From positions 21,528 to 85,527 of the forward strand of contig FTLJ01000545.1 of assembly GCA_900155495.1 (NCBI GenBank): a stretch of 64,000 nucleotides of DNA. Direction: 5' to 3'. The stretch comes from Porogramme epimiltina. Lineage: Eukaryota > Basidiomycota > Agaricomycetes > Polyporales > Polyporaceae. Shown piece after piece: positions 1 to 11,290 of the stretch. The notes under the pieces were generated by a model that saw only the letters and a list, made by a program, of their open reading frames with translations, made no database searches and had not been told where the DNA came from. Both the position numbers and the translations under genes were made by a program. Position 1 is the stretch's first letter. Each line of letters begins with the position of its first letter.

Positions 1-31
1 AACTACAAATAATGTCTGACGTGCTATTTAG

Positions 32-3000
32 AGACGACACTCGGACATATGCTCGGCGACATCCTGTCAATTGCTACATCGCCCGACCTTCCATGCTTCG
101 ACGGACATAAGGTTATCGAACTGGCTAGATGGACGCTGACCACGGTCGAGCTTTCACCTACGGTTTTGTTCACAAAGCGGGTTCAGATCGTTGGGTTGAT
201 ACTCGACCTGGTAGAATCGGTGTCCGCTCAATCCGGCGGCTGTAAGGTATGCAATATTTTTGGCATTCATACGACAACTCTGATGTGTCCTTTAGATTGT
301 GCACCATCTACTGAGCATATACCCTTCCCTATTCCTAACGGACTCCCTGCCTGTGCTTCCTACTGTGCTCGAACGTCTCGTCGGTTTTGATGAAGCAACC
401 CGTGCAGATGCCGCCGTAGTTCTAGGAGGATATGCACTGGGTCTTCCCAGCACAGACGCCTCGGCTGGAAGCACTTCCCGTGAGGCGGTACTGCAATTCA
501 TCCTCAAGTATCTCCCCACATCTAGCCACTCCAAACGCGACGCAAATTGCCGGTTCAAGCAGCTTATAGAACGCGCCATGGCCGGACCCGAGGAAGGATC
601 CAGCAGAACAGGACCTCGCTGGGCCATTTTTGTGATTTGTAGCCTGATACTCCTCTCTGGCGCAGACGTATTTCTCAAGGGCAGACGTTTCTGCAAGTTG
701 ATCCTCGACACATCAGAGTCGCTCTCTCGTCCCAAGGCCAGGCTTCACCATGACCTGAAGGCGTGCTTGTGGCGATGCCTTCTTTGGGCATATGCACAGA
801 TGCCACCCCACGACTACTCGCAAGGACCCGCTAATCCTAGTGTTACTACAAGGGAAGCTGTACTCAAAACTGTTAGGCAAGAGCTCAATCACGGCGTTGG
901 CGCAAGATTGGTCGGCATTCTCCTATATGCGCCACCGGGTCCTCACCCGTCGTCTAGTTCGGAATCGGTGAAGAAAGACATAACCTCGGCTGTTTCAGTG
1001 CTCAAGGACATGGCCGAAAGTCAGAACGAAGATGTGCACGCTGATAGCGTCTCAATCCTCTCGCGGATGGTCAACGTCGTTGAGAATGCCGCCGATACTA
1101 TCTCCCCGTCATGGAACCCCAGCGAAATCCCTGTCAAGCATTTCCTTAGGCCCGACACGTTCACGCTGGACTCCGCCAAGTTATCCACTACCTTGCGTCA
1201 GGCCAATCGTTTCAGTCCTTCTATGATTCGGCCCCTCCTAGAGGAAGACATCCAACAACAATGGGCTGCACTCCTTGACGTATGGCGACTGTGTGTGATC
1301 AGGGTGTTAGGGAAGCCGAAATATGTCTGCCTCCCGGTACGCCGTGTAGCTTTACGTCTTCGGTCTTCGTTTCTGACGTGTTATTTTAGGATGCTCTGGT
1401 ACAAGTATGGCAGTCGCTACTTCTTTCCCAGACACATCTTACCCAAGAGCATCGGCACTTAACGACAACGTCGCATTTCACCGAGACGATTGTGTCAGTC
1501 CTGGCCTCGTTTCTCGGTTGTGCGCCACCATCGACAACCAATCCCACCACCCCGGCTACCGGTGTTCAAGCTCGCACCCTTTCCCTAGCCTCCCAGCTCT
1601 GGCGTGTCATTCAGCACGTATTCTGTGAGGCATGGTTATCTTCTGCAGCCGACTCGCTCCTCGTGCAGATACAACGTTACACGGTCGACTCGTCGAATCA
1701 AGCTGTCAATATCGTATGGGGCGAGTTTTGTGCTCTCTTGATCACCGACAGTGGACCTTCATTCTTGGAATATCCGGCCGCCGACGGCGAAGTGAAAGAC
1801 AACAATGAAGTGAGACGGATGCTGTGGTTCCTGAAAGCGCAGACGTGGGATATACAGTACTCCTGGATGGAATGTGTGGCGTTTCTCAGTGTGCCTATCA
1901 GGTAGGAGATTTATAACGCCGGCATTTACGTATCTAACGAAATAATCTAGCAAGCGTTGGTCGCTGAACATTGAAGAGACAGAGGCCTGGGATGCTGTCC
2001 TCGAATGTGCTCTCTCCAAAGCCGCCTCTACCTCCGTGCCTTCCCTATCTGTGTTCGACGCTATCGTGGAGCGCGGCTGCGGAGATATAGGAACCGTTAG
2101 GTGGGTACTTCGTCTCGTTCAGAGAGGCCTTATCTAACATGCCCCGTTCACACAGGGCTTTCGGGGGCAGTACCACACTTCGCCTCGTATCCCGAGCGGT
2201 CTTAGAAGGAGTGCTGGACGGGCAATCGCGACTCCTAGAGGCCGTCGCAATCGCAATCCGTGAACTCTACTCCGGCCTCCGAGAAAATGTCGCCGCCGTG
2301 CCTCCTCTGATAAAGGAGGTCGGACGCCTCATCGAACATTCAAGTCCGGCTGCTGTTGAAGGCATTCTCACATCCCTCGCTGAAGGTCTGTCAAAGTGGA
2401 TCGGCGACGAGGATGAGTTGCTCCCAGTTGATGAGTATAACGATATCGTGCGTGTGTTAGCGCTCTCGTCCCTCTGGTGAATACTGATTATGTGTTCAGA
2501 TTATTCCACTATATATTGCCACCCTCGAGGCACTAGAGAAGATACCTATCACTACCAACGTTCTTCATACCCTAGGATCCTTACTCTATGCCGCCTTTAT
2601 CCGCATGCCTGAACCCTGTCATGGACCAGACGCGTTCTACAAGTTCTGGGCTCGTAACCAATCCGCCCTCTCTCACCTCAACGGACCAATCCCAGACAAC
2701 CTCAAAGCTGCCCTCAGCGTGTGTCCCGAAAGCTATGGCATCACCCTTCCTTCGGACATCACCGCTTCCACGGAGTCCCAAACCGCATCCCAAGCACACG
2801 CACGCCATGCACAGGTAACTACCCAAGCCTCTGCATACATCCACCGCACGGGCACTGACCCTCCCACCACAAGCAGGCATCCCCCGGTATCTCCGCGCCT
2901 CTCACGAAAGCGTCCGCGACGGCGACCCCGCGCAAACACCCCCACGCTCGCCCCCGCGCGCCCCCGTCGTCCCCCGGGCCTCTGCTGCTTTCCTCTCCCT

Positions 3001-4256
3001 CTCCCGCGACCCCTCCCACCGCCACGCCCAACTCTAAACGCCGCGCCTCACACGATACCGGGAGCAGCTCGCCAGCACCGCACACTGCCGCCGCCCTCGC
3101 CGCGGCCGCGGCCGCGGACTCGTCCGACTTTGCGCCGAGCTCGCCCACGGACGCGGTGCTGCGCGCGCGGCAGCGGTTCGCGCCCGCGCCCGCGCGCACG
3201 GGGCCCGCGAGCCGCGTCGCCCACGAGCGCCCCGCGACGACGCCGGACCGCCCGCTGAAGCGCAGCAGGCTGCTCGCGTCCCCGGTCACCGGGGGCGCGA
3301 GCGGTGGGAGGGACAAAAGGAAGAGAAGCACGGACGCGGACTCGAACACAAACCTGGGAGCGAGAGCCGGGACGAGCGAGGACGGCGCGCGCCGCGGCAC
3401 TCGCGCGTCCTCTTCGCGCTCGACGGGCGGGCAGAGTGGACGGTGGCTCTTGGACTGCGTGGAGATTCCTGTGCGACGAGGAGCGTCGTCGGCCTCGAGG
3501 TCTACGCGGCCGTCGACGTCCAGCCGGCGCGAGAGCGCGAGTGGCAGGAAGGATAAGTCGTTGCCTAGCCCGGAGGTGTCCTTCCCCTCGGGCACGGCCC
3601 CGGGGCACGCTGCCGAGCCCGACTCGGAGGACTACGACGCGTGGGAGGTGCCCATGTACGTCGAGGAAGATGAAGCTGAAGAAGATGAAGATGAAGATGA
3701 AGACGAAGACGAGGACGAAAACACGGGCGACGACGAGGTGGACTACGTTCCGGACAGCCAGCCAGACCTCCCATCGCACCGCGACGGCGGGGACGAAAAC
3801 GAGCTGAATGTGGTGCCAGACAGCCAGCCCGGCGAGCACAGCGCACATTGCCCTGCCTCCCACGACGAGGAAGAGGACGACCCGCTCGTCCCGAGCTTCA
3901 TGAAAGAACCCACAGCGCGCCGCACGTCCCCGCCGCACGAGCCCGCCCCGCCGCACGTCCCGCGCCGCATGCACACCGCGCCCACTGAGGCACACGTCCC
4001 GCACAGGAGCCCGAGCCCGAGAGCAGGGCCGAGCACAGCGCCCCCCGCGCACACACACGCGCGCGCGCGCACGGCGTCCGCGCGGCTCGAGGAGCACCTG
4101 CACGGCGCGTGCGCGGCGTTCGACGCGGACGTGTCGCAGCTCGGGCCCGCGGCCATCGCGACGCTCGAGGAGCAGGCCGCGCGGCTGCACGCGAAGCTGC
4201 GGGCGCGCCGGCGCGAGGTCATGGGGCCGGATGGGCCTGGTGAGGGTGGTGCGTGA
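32..4256 (+). CDS. Rif1-like HEAT-repeat protein, 5' end missing
   Basis: Seven exons are visible: 32-246, 296-1336, 1390-1901, 1951-2100, 2156-2447, 2500-2814 and 2877-4256. They give about 1300 residues in one open frame. The window opens inside an intron (branch CTGAC at 16-20, acceptor TAG at 29-31), so the start lies upstream. The first ~800 residues are helical and leucine-rich with HEAT-like character, resembling the N-terminal domain of fungal Rif1. Rif1 binds telomeric and late-replicating chromatin and recruits protein phosphatase 1. The last exon codes for a disordered, GC-rich tail with an Ala run, a Glu/Asp run (about 3660-3730), two copies of VPDSQP and a short C-terminal helix (about 4080-4220). 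I saw no convincing RVxF or SILK phosphatase-docking motif. The Rif1 name rests on pattern resemblance; another HEAT/ARM scaffold is possible. The gene converges on the methyltransferase gene, 202 bp away. Confidence 0.6.
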
Positions 4257-4458
4257 GTGGCCGCTTGGAGGGCGAGTTGACGCAGGGGCGAGGGTGGTAC
4301 AGAGGTCTCTATGTAAAGTAGGATTGCAGCATCGGGAGTACGAGTACATGCTGGTGTGTTTAAGTTATGTCGCTGTAATTTGTCATCCAAGTAGTCCGCG
4401 GTAGATAGTCAAAAGAAACGCGAGCACAGCGTCCATCCGTCCATCACATCGGCGTCCA

Positions 4459-6864
4459 CTACTCGAACACCTGGCACCCGTACTCGACGTTCCCCTCCCG
4501 TGTGAACGCGATGATATGGTCTGGAGAATCGCAGCAAATGTCAGCTCAGGGCGCGCGGTGAGACAGAAGCTGATGATGATCGCTCACCTCCCAGTCGTCG
4601 TGTCGTGAACCCAATCTCGCAGTAACAGCTGGAAATAGACAACACGTTAGCCGAGGCGCACGACAGACCGTAGTCGCGCTCTCGACGCACTAGTAGTATA
4701 TCCACTTGCGGCGGAATACCTCGATCTCCGCCTGCGCAGTCGCGTCGTCGGTGCCCATCACGCCCGGGTACTCCGCCTTGAGCGCTGTCAAACGCGCGAA
4801 AGCGTGGACAAGGCACCAACCAGTCAGCACTGCGGCATAGAACAGCAGAACGCGTGAGGTGAGAGGCGGGCGCACCTGGGACGACGACCTCGTCGAAACG
4901 CGCCTCGAACCGCCTGCGCCACTCGCGGAGCGTGCGCGCGTAGTGCGGGCCGATGTTCGACACCGAGTCGACGACGAGCCGGCCCCCAGAGCCCTTGTTG
5001 AGGGTCTCGACGAGGAAGGTGAGCGTCGGGAGGAATCCGCCCGGGAAGACTGCAGAGCGGTACGGGGGCGGGCGTCAGCGTGAGATGCGGCGGAACGGAG
5101 CGCAGGAGAAACGTACTCTGTTTCCATGTTCGACATTGATGGGGTAGAATAGACCGGATGCGGAGTGATCAGTGGGGTAAGTCGCGGGAAGCTCTTAATG
5201 GGCGGCAACGCACCCATTTCCTTATGAAGTCGAGATCACGCATGTATTTCTCGAATCCTGGATTGGCGCGGGTCGGTCAGGGTTGCGCACATTGCAATAA
5301 CGGCACGCGGAATATGACGTACTGGCTTCGGGGATAGTGATGCCCTGGATAACACCGACTCCGGTCTCCTTGTTCAGTGCCCAGTCGATTTTTGACCAAT
5401 ACGCCTGTAGGATTCCGCGGCAATTTAGCCTCTAGTGTCACACGCGGTTGGTTGCGGGCACACACCTCCATGTACTCCTGCCCAACTGCCTCCACCATCT
5501 CGACACTGACGAGGCGGTCGAACGCGCCTTCCCATTCGGGTGGCATATTCCTGTAGTCCATCAGGTGTACGCGGATACGGTCTGACAGGCCTGCCGCTGC
5601 TGCACGTTTGCGCGCGAGTTCCGCTTGCTGCGTCGAGAGCGTGAGCGTGTCTACAGTCGTGCCTGGAATTGTGGACGTGATGAGGAGAGACATGGAACCC
5701 CAACCGGAGCCGATTTCGAGGACCTGAAGAAGGGGAGGAATGATAGGACGCGTTAAATTGGGTTCCCACACAAAAGTTGTATGCGTACCTTGTGCCCTGG
5801 ACGGATATCCGCCTTGCGAATTATGTGCCTTAGCTTGCGCATCTGAGAGTCCTCTAGCTGGTCCTCCCCTTCTACCGGACACAAGTGGTGGTGGTGACCT
5901 TCGTGTGAGAATAGACCAAGTATGTTCTGTTGGATTCCCTTCAGCGCGTCGCCCAATTCAGACGCTGCGAGTGTCGAAGGAGTGGAAGCGCCGTTGGGGG
6001 ACGAAACTTGACTTCTCCGTGGGGAGCCAGAAGACGACGCGGAACCTGAGGATATCTGATGAAGGTCGCCATCCAGTTCGGGGAAGATTCCGCAGGAGTA
6101 TGTCATGTCCTTGGAGAGGAAGCCTGTAAGTTGGGGAATGTATCAGTAGGGTGTAACGCTCGCGCTCGCGCGCCGCGCACACAGCGATAGCCCGGCCGGT
6201 GCGGCGTGCTTCGGAGCCCCTGAAACAGCGCGAAGAACTGACCCATGAACATAGCGTTGCTGATGTCATAGTGCGCGCTGATGTTCTTGCGCGCGTTCGT
6301 GACCGTGTTGACTATATGCGCGGTGAGACCGAGTTGGGGCATGTAGCCCCCTATGCGCGTGAGGAGGGAATTCTCGATCGCGGAGAGCTGGGATTGGTTG
6401 GCCAGAAAGACCTGGGCGGCGTCGGCATGAGAACCATGGTGGCGGGAATTGAAGAGCGAGGGTAAGGCAACTAGGTGCTCACCATGAAGACCGTCACCAA
6501 GTCGTCGACGTCGACCTCTCCATACATGTACGCCTCCGAGAAACCGAGGTCGCCCATGGCGCACAGGCGCAGCCAGAAGTTGGGGTTGCGGACATGAAGC
6601 TCTGCGACTGGCGTGTGCAGGCTCCTCGAAGGCTCGCGTTGGGGGTCTTGCTGTTCGCCGAAGCGGTAGGTGTGCTCGGGCGTGTGGATGATGAGCGTGC
6701 CGTTCGAAATCCTTTGGAGGAGGCTGGAGAGTCGCGTGAGCTCGCGAAAACACGGTAGGGGGACGGGTCGCGCACGTGGTGGCGGCCTTTTCGGCGAGAG
6801 AGCAGAGCGGGTGCTTGACGAAGGCGGCCGAGGAGGAGAGGGCGGAGCCGACGAGGGATGCCAT
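4459..6864 (-). CDS. Cyclopropane-fatty-acyl-phospholipid synthase family methyltransferase
   Basis: Twelve exons (minus strand): 6864-6776, 6723-6483, 6411-6243, 6123-5789, 5723-5466, 5404-5323, 5257-5214, 5117 (1 nt), 5049-4876, 4784-4691, 4628-4588 and 4520-4459. They total 1590 nt, or 529 aa, with no frame break. The family moves a methyl group from S-adenosylmethionine to the double bond of phospholipid acyl chains. Landmarks are ARKNISAHYDISN (about 150-162), DMTYSCGIF (about 172-180), the SAM-binding VLEIGSGWG (279-287), VEMVEAVG, a conserved FPGGFLP and the C-terminal WIYYCYCEIGF. The start has a strong context (CCACCATGG). The first intron (6724-6775, 52 nt) restores a frame that otherwise looks shifted. 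The 1-nt exon is required to read RKW-I-FPGG; see findings. Related fungal enzymes include sphingolipid C9-methyltransferases, but those usually carry two N-terminal membrane spans, which I do not see here. Confidence 0.93.
5117..5117 (-). other. Predicted 1-nt micro-exon of the methyltransferase gene
   Basis: A single A lies between two standard-looking introns. The upstream intron is 5213-5118 (96 nt, donor GTGCGT, acceptor AACAG). The downstream intron is 5116-5050 (67 nt, donor GTACGT, branch CGCTGACG, acceptor CTCTGCAG). The codon W406 ends at 5214; A plus TC from 5049 makes Ile407, followed by FPGG. Without the A the frame is lost downstream. Confidence 0.6.
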
Positions 6865-8246
6865 GGTGGGCGAGTGCGGGGGAGGGAGGGTTCGGCTACC
6901 TCGGGGAGGTGGAGAGGCCGATTAAGTACGAGTGGGGGAGAGCCGAGCTGGTGCGGCGACGTGCTCGGCCAGATTGGACGGGCGCGATGATCAGCTTTCC
7001 AACGCCTTCCACGACGACGGCCTTGACGTCAACGACGGACGCGATCGTCCCCGGCGTCTCCTACTCCGGCCCCATCGCGCTCTCCACAACGTTTGTGGCG
7101 TGCTCGCCGACCGCCGCGCACAGGAGGAGTAAACACGCGACCGCCGCGCGCCTCGACGTCGTCGCTGGTGCCTGCTGCAGAACCCAAGGGGTTGTGAGAA
7201 AGGGCGGCCGAAGACTGGGGAAGCCGCCGTTGCCATCGAGCGGATTGATGCCCGACGGTGCATACTCGCCCGACAAGCCCTTTCCACTTCCAAGGGCTCG
7301 GTTCGAGCACCCCATCTACCAATCAGGGCCGTCGAGAGGAACGTCGTGTGCACCCTGCCAGTGCCACAACGCCAACGGTCTATTATACAAGCGCCGGCAT
7401 CGTTAGCATCGCTCGAGATCTTTCGTAAGACCGTACTGCATCCATGACACTCACACGCGCAGAATGTCCCTGGCGAGTGCCCTGCCTTCAAATTCCGACC
7501 CTGCCCAAACCTGTGCATGGTCCGCGAATAGAGTCCGAGAGTAAAAGCACGCTCATGGTGGCTGACACGAAGGCCAGATGAATGTGGAACCGTGGACAAG
7601 CCGTGCCAGACGCTCGGCGGTGGCGTCGGGGCGTTGTTCGGGAGTCCGGAGCTTTCTTTTCAGGGACGTCATCCGGTCCGCGAAGGCCCGATTCCTTCAT
7701 ACGGTCACGTGCCACCACACCGATAAAATTCCTCTAGCTCGCTCGCTCTTCTTCTTCACCCCGACAGCACCAAAGCCGCGAGGCTCACGCCGCACAGGAT
7801 GCCTGCTGCCCCCTCGGCAGGCATCCACACTCGTGAGCGGGCTAAGGTCTGAGCATTCCAATCCCCCTCGATCGACTCTAGCCGGGTCCGGTCTGAACAG
7901 ACCGCGCGCCGCACCAGAAATCCAGTCCCGCCCCCCACTACTGCCCGGAGACACGCCTCGGCGTCGAGGGCGGGGGGCGTTGGACTTTGGGATACGGCGC
8001 GGGGATCGGGCGCGCGCGCAATTGTTTTGTGCTGCCCCCGCCCGCCTGCGGCTCGCCTGCAGGCGCGGTGGGGAGCGGCGCCGCCGCGTCCTTTAGTGCA
8101 CTTCGCGGCTCGCGTATGTGGGGCCTCGCGCCCCCAGCGAAACTCGATTCAGACTACTCTGGTGCTGTCGGGCACTTTGCTCTTGCAATTTTTTCCTCTA
8201 CTCAGCTCTTCGTGAGCTATCGATCTCGTTGACATCGATCTACGAC
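6865..8246. other. Intergenic region upstream of the methyltransferase gene
   Basis: No convincing gene. The proximal part should hold the promoter of the minus-strand methyltransferase. On the minus strand, 7315-7061 is an 84-codon ORF ending in TAG, and the same frame continues open for about 54 more codons towards 6900. This may be a broken reading frame. The segment 7760-8100 is GC-rich and featureless; 8180-8246 is pyrimidine-rich and could be a 5' leader for the ORF at 8247. Confidence 0.4.
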
Positions 8247-8572
8247 ATGCTTCCATCGGCGATGGCCTGGTATGTACCCCGCTCTTACATGTGTTCTATC
8301 GTGGTTCTGATCTCTGCACAACCTTCAGGTTTATGAGCATCCGTAGGTTGGGCCTGCGTGTTCTTAGCTGCATGGGAGTGGGATGTTTGGACGAGAATAG
8401 GAGGCAGGCGCGGATAGCAGTTTGTTGTATGTGTACGATATGCGGTTGGCAATATAGATGCGTCCTTCTACTTCATCCTCCCCCGGAACAAGCATTCGAC
8501 TCAACCCTCGAATGGACGGGTTGTCGGTGTATACCCTGCTTATACCTGTATACCACACCCAAGCCACGATGA
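8247..8572 (+). CDS. Candidate small Cys-rich protein, two exons
   Basis: Exons 8247-8269 and 8329-8572 give 88 aa. The intron (8270-8328, 59 nt) has donor GTATGT, branch-like TTCTGATC and acceptor CCTTCAG, which is the best evidence for a transcript here. The protein begins MLPSAMAWFMSIRRLG and contains cysteines in a CCMCTICG context, but no family is recognised. It could also be a 5' leader with an intron belonging to the gene at 8667. No signal peptide is clear. Low confidence that the ORF itself is translated. Confidence 0.3.
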
Positions 8573-8666
8573 ATCGCCCAGTGCCTCGTGCGAACATTCC
8601 TTGCCCACCAACGTCCACCATTATCATCGAGGAAAGTGGGAACCTCAAGAGACGACCCCCCTCGCA

Positions 8667-9381
8667 ATGTCCGGCCCTCAAGCATCCCCTTCTAGAGAGC
8701 CCTCCCTGCCCTCCTCCGGCCTAACATACCAATCGCCAACACCACCCTCGCCCCAAGCCCTACCACCCGACACCCTAGCAACCCAGCCCTCCGCCGTCCA
8801 CGCCCCCGCTCCCGAACCCCCCACAGACCCACGTCCGCCCGCGGACCGCCCCCCATCGACCACCTCAACAGCGCCAAGCACGGCCGCGTCGTCCGTGACG
8901 GAGCAGCTCGAGCGCCTCACGGCCGCGATCCAGGAGGTCGGCGACGGCCTGCAGGCGTGCCGCGCGGCGGGCGACGCGCGGCACGCGGCGTGCGCCGCGC
9001 GGGACGACGCGGCGCGGGCGCGCGGCGTGGGCGTGCAGAGCCGCCTCGCGGAGGTGCTGGCGCGCGCGGAGGAGGTGCTGGGGAGGGAGCGGGCGCGGCC
9101 GGTCAAAGGTGTGTGTTTTGTGTTTGCGTCTCTCCCTTCGGTGGTGAGGTGGGATGGGCTGATTGGGAGGTTGTGATAGGCTCGGCGACGTTTGCGCGGG
9201 ACTTGCAGCGGGCTGCGTTTGGGTCGGGCGGGAGCTCTGAGACGGCGTCGCGGTCGTCGATGTTGGAGGCGAGGTCTGGTGAGTGGCTGGTTCCGATGCC
9301 CTTGGTCCATGGGTTTTGCTCAATGCGAGTTTGGTTGCAGATTCGTTGAGCACACGTTCGAGTACACGTTCAAAGTCGTAG
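8667..9381 (+). CDS. Small coiled-coil protein, function unknown
   Basis: Exons 8667-9108, 9180-9278 and 9341-9381 add to 582 nt, 193 aa. Both introns have usable signals: donors GTGTGT and GTGAGT, acceptors GATAG and TTGCAG. Residues 1-70 are disordered and rich in Pro, Ser and Thr. Residues about 75-145 form an Ala/Arg/Glu-rich helix beginning VTEQLERLTAAIQEVGDGL, which looks like a coiled coil. The tail is Ser/Arg-rich, ending STRSSTRSKS. ATG at 8667 was chosen because the open frame further upstream has no ATG. I do not recognise a domain. The helix suggests a scaffold or oligomerising role, but that is inference only. Confidence 0.65.
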
Positions 9382-9696
9382 TTGCTCGTGAATGGTGCTG
9401 AACTACATATACCCTGGGGACCAACGATGGACGATGGTGTAAGGACACAGCTCCCTCCTCTGGTCCGAGTGCGTAAACGCTGCGAAATCCAGGTTTGAGA
9501 GGTGCGTCTTGCAAAGTTCTCACTGATAATACCCTCCGGGAGGGCCATGGGCTCCATGACCTGGTCGGCCTCCGGACTGCCATTGGATTCATGTCGCTCC
9601 CTGACCCGAAGACGTTGCACCTTGAGGGAGAAGGTCAAGCAGCTTCGCCCAATCACATTACTTCAACGCTGTTCGCTTCCACGGAGGCCCATAGAG
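9382..9696. other. Intergenic, nothing recognised
   Basis: Short spacer between the coiled-coil gene and the first copy of the triplicated unit. It may carry the 3' UTR of the former. No repeat, RNA gene or convincing ORF was seen. Confidence 0.4.
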
Positions 9697-9763
9697 GTTG
9701 GCCGCGGCAGACATCCCTGCCGAGGAACGGCGAGGGTACGGTCAGCCTCACCCTCGAAGTGCA

Positions 9764-9769
9764 TATAAA
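9764..9769 (+). promoter_or_regulatory. TATA-like box of copy A
   Basis: TATAAA followed by a C run, 133 bp before the ATG at 9902. The same box and spacing recur in copy C (12597-12602). Confidence 0.5.
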
Positions 9770-9901
9770 CCCCCTCCTCGACCCCGCCCCTCTCTCCACT
9801 GAACCACCACCACTCCCAAGGCACAAGTCATCTCTCATCGACACCAGCCTCGGAACTTCACTCCGGTCAACAGTCTGAAGCGGAACACAAGGCTAGCCCA
9901 G

Positions 9902-10208
9902 ATGTCCCGCTTCTTCTTCCATCCTACTCGTCCGCCAGACGAAGCCTCGGTCTCGGAAAGGCCCCGTGCACCGACAACTCCCCACCCAACCCTCTCTCGC
10001 CGCAACCGGTCTCAAGTCTTGCGCCCTCTTGTCACCCCCAGCGCTCCGGACACCTCGACGGTCCCTCCGGAATACGCAACCGAGTTCGCCGTGTCGCTGC
10101 AGAGACACGGCGGAGGCCAACTTGGTGGACGGTCGCAGGTATGTCAGCCTCGCTCTTCCCGCCAAACACGATTCTCACCCATCTCGTTCTCAGAGCAACA
10201 CAAGATGA
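9902..10208 (+). CDS. Short ORF of repeat copy A (two exons), function unknown
   Basis: Exons 9902-10138 and 10194-10208 give 83 aa beginning MSRFFFHPTRPPDE and containing EFAVSLQRHGGGQLGG. The intron (10139-10193) has donor GTATGT and acceptor TTCTCAG. The protein is basic and Pro/Ser-rich, with no known domain. Using the acceptor 2 nt downstream (after CAGAG) instead continues into KMIGDRGM and ends at 10306. Against copy C I count 3 silent and 9 amino-acid-changing differences in exon 1, about what is expected without selection on the protein. It may therefore be a relic or non-coding. Confidence 0.35.
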
Positions 10209-10500
10209 TAGGGGATCGAGGCATGTTCCCATCGCGCCTGGTGCGCGGAGGGTCCCCCGGAGCCGACGTCTGTGGGCGAGTACGACGCCCTCAGACGGCT
10301 CGGTGACGGGACATGCTATGGAATTACGAGGGAGGTGTGCGTCGACTCTGCTCATGGGTCGATGCGGTTGGGTGGACAGTCAAGTGGGTTGTCGGGTGTG
10401 CGCGGCCTAGCGGGGTACGGTGACGGATGCGACTCGAACGCTTGTATCTTGTCCGGCGCGCCGTACCAACAGTCAATGCATGCCCGTGCGTTGACTCTAC

Positions 10501-10729
10501 ACCCCACGTTGCGAGAGACCAGCCACGACAAGTGTCAACCACTGCGTTCAAATGCTCCGGCGCGTCGATCGTGTTCTTTGGCGTCGCGGGCCAGCCTCCG
10601 AGAGGCGTGGATCGGCCATGCCGAGCGGCATGTCGTGGTGCGCATGTGTGTCAATCTCGAACCCTGCTCTTCGCTTCACCGAGAGGCTGACGTCGGCGAA
10701 CATCCTAGCCACACCGTGAAGAGAGCAGC
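10501..10729. other. Spacer between repeat copies A and B
   Basis: No gene seen. It separates the end of copy A from the start of copy B and is not obviously repeated elsewhere in the window. Confidence 0.4.
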
Positions 10730-11290
10730 GTCAGCCTCCCCCCAGGAATCCATATAACCCCCCGCCGAACCGCATTCTCTCCTTCAGCCAAACCACCAAC
10801 ACACTACCACTCCCCCAGTCGTATTCGTGTGGTCCCAATATGCTCGCCTATCTCTTCCACCCGACTCGGCCACCCGACCCCTCTCCGGAGGGGGCTGGGG
10901 GTGGCCCCCGCCTCGTTCCCGATCACCCTCCCATCCCCTCCCCCGCCACAACCGGCCTCAAGTCTTCCCCTGCTCTCCCGCCGTCAGCCCTCCCGACACC
11001 TCGATGGTCCCTCGGGAGATCGCACTCCGAACTCGCCGTGTCGCTGCAGAGACACGACGGAGGCCGACTCGGAGGATGGCTGCAGGTACGCTCGTCACCA
11101 CCCACCCTCCTTCCCGCTCGGCATCTCACTGTCAGCCACCTTCCACAGAGCCGCGGAAGATGATAGGAGGTCGAGGCATGTCCCCTCCGCGCCCGGTGCG
11201 CGCTGGTAGAGGGTACCCCGCCGCCGACACGTCCTTGGGTGAGTACGACGCCCAAGGACGGTTCGGCAGCGGGACATGCTCTGGCGACTA
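10730..11290 (+). repeat. Triplicated unit, copy B (divergent, shorter)
   Basis: Aligns to A and C through the TATA-like region (TATAAC at 10753-10758), the CATCCTACTC/CACCCGACTC block, the GCCGTGTCGCTGCAGAGACA block, the intron boundaries and the 3' block GAGTACGACGCC. It lacks the distal 200 bp shared by A and C. It is the oldest or fastest-diverging copy, with local frame shifts relative to A and C in the middle of the ORF. Confidence 0.8.
10840..11163 (+). CDS. Short ORF of repeat copy B (two exons), function unknown
   Basis: Exons 10840-11085 and 11149-11163 give 86 aa, starting MLAYLFHPTRPPD and sharing ELAVSLQRHDGGRLGG with copies A and C. The intron is 63 nt and lacks stops, so unspliced RNA would also be open (107 aa). 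The acceptor two bases downstream would instead lead to PRKMIGGRGM and on to EYDAQGRFGSGTCSGD, ending at 11291. The middle third is in a different frame from the other copies, which weakens the coding case. Confidence 0.3.
   Translation: MLAYLFHPTRPPDPSPEGAGGGPRLVPDHPPIPSPATTGLKSSPALPPSALPTPRWSLGRSHSELAVSLQRHDGGRLGGWLQVRSSPPTLLPARHLTVSHLPQSRGR

Larger units (their letters stand above)
9697..10500 (+). repeat. Triplicated unit, copy A
   Basis: About 800 bp, closely matching copy C (12533-13342) along its whole length and more loosely copy B (10730-11290). Homology with C starts near CGGCAGACAT and ends at CGTGCGTTGAC. It includes the TATA box, leader, short two-exon ORF, intron and a conserved 3' segment. 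All copies lie in the same orientation. Confidence 0.9.

Noticed and set aside
6724..6775. Apparent frameshift near the start of the methyltransferase
   Set aside because: Explained by a 52-nt intron (GTGCGC..CTCAC..CCAG) that restores the frame exactly.
7285..7305. B-box-like GGTTCGAG
   Set aside because: No A box at the right spacing and no stems.
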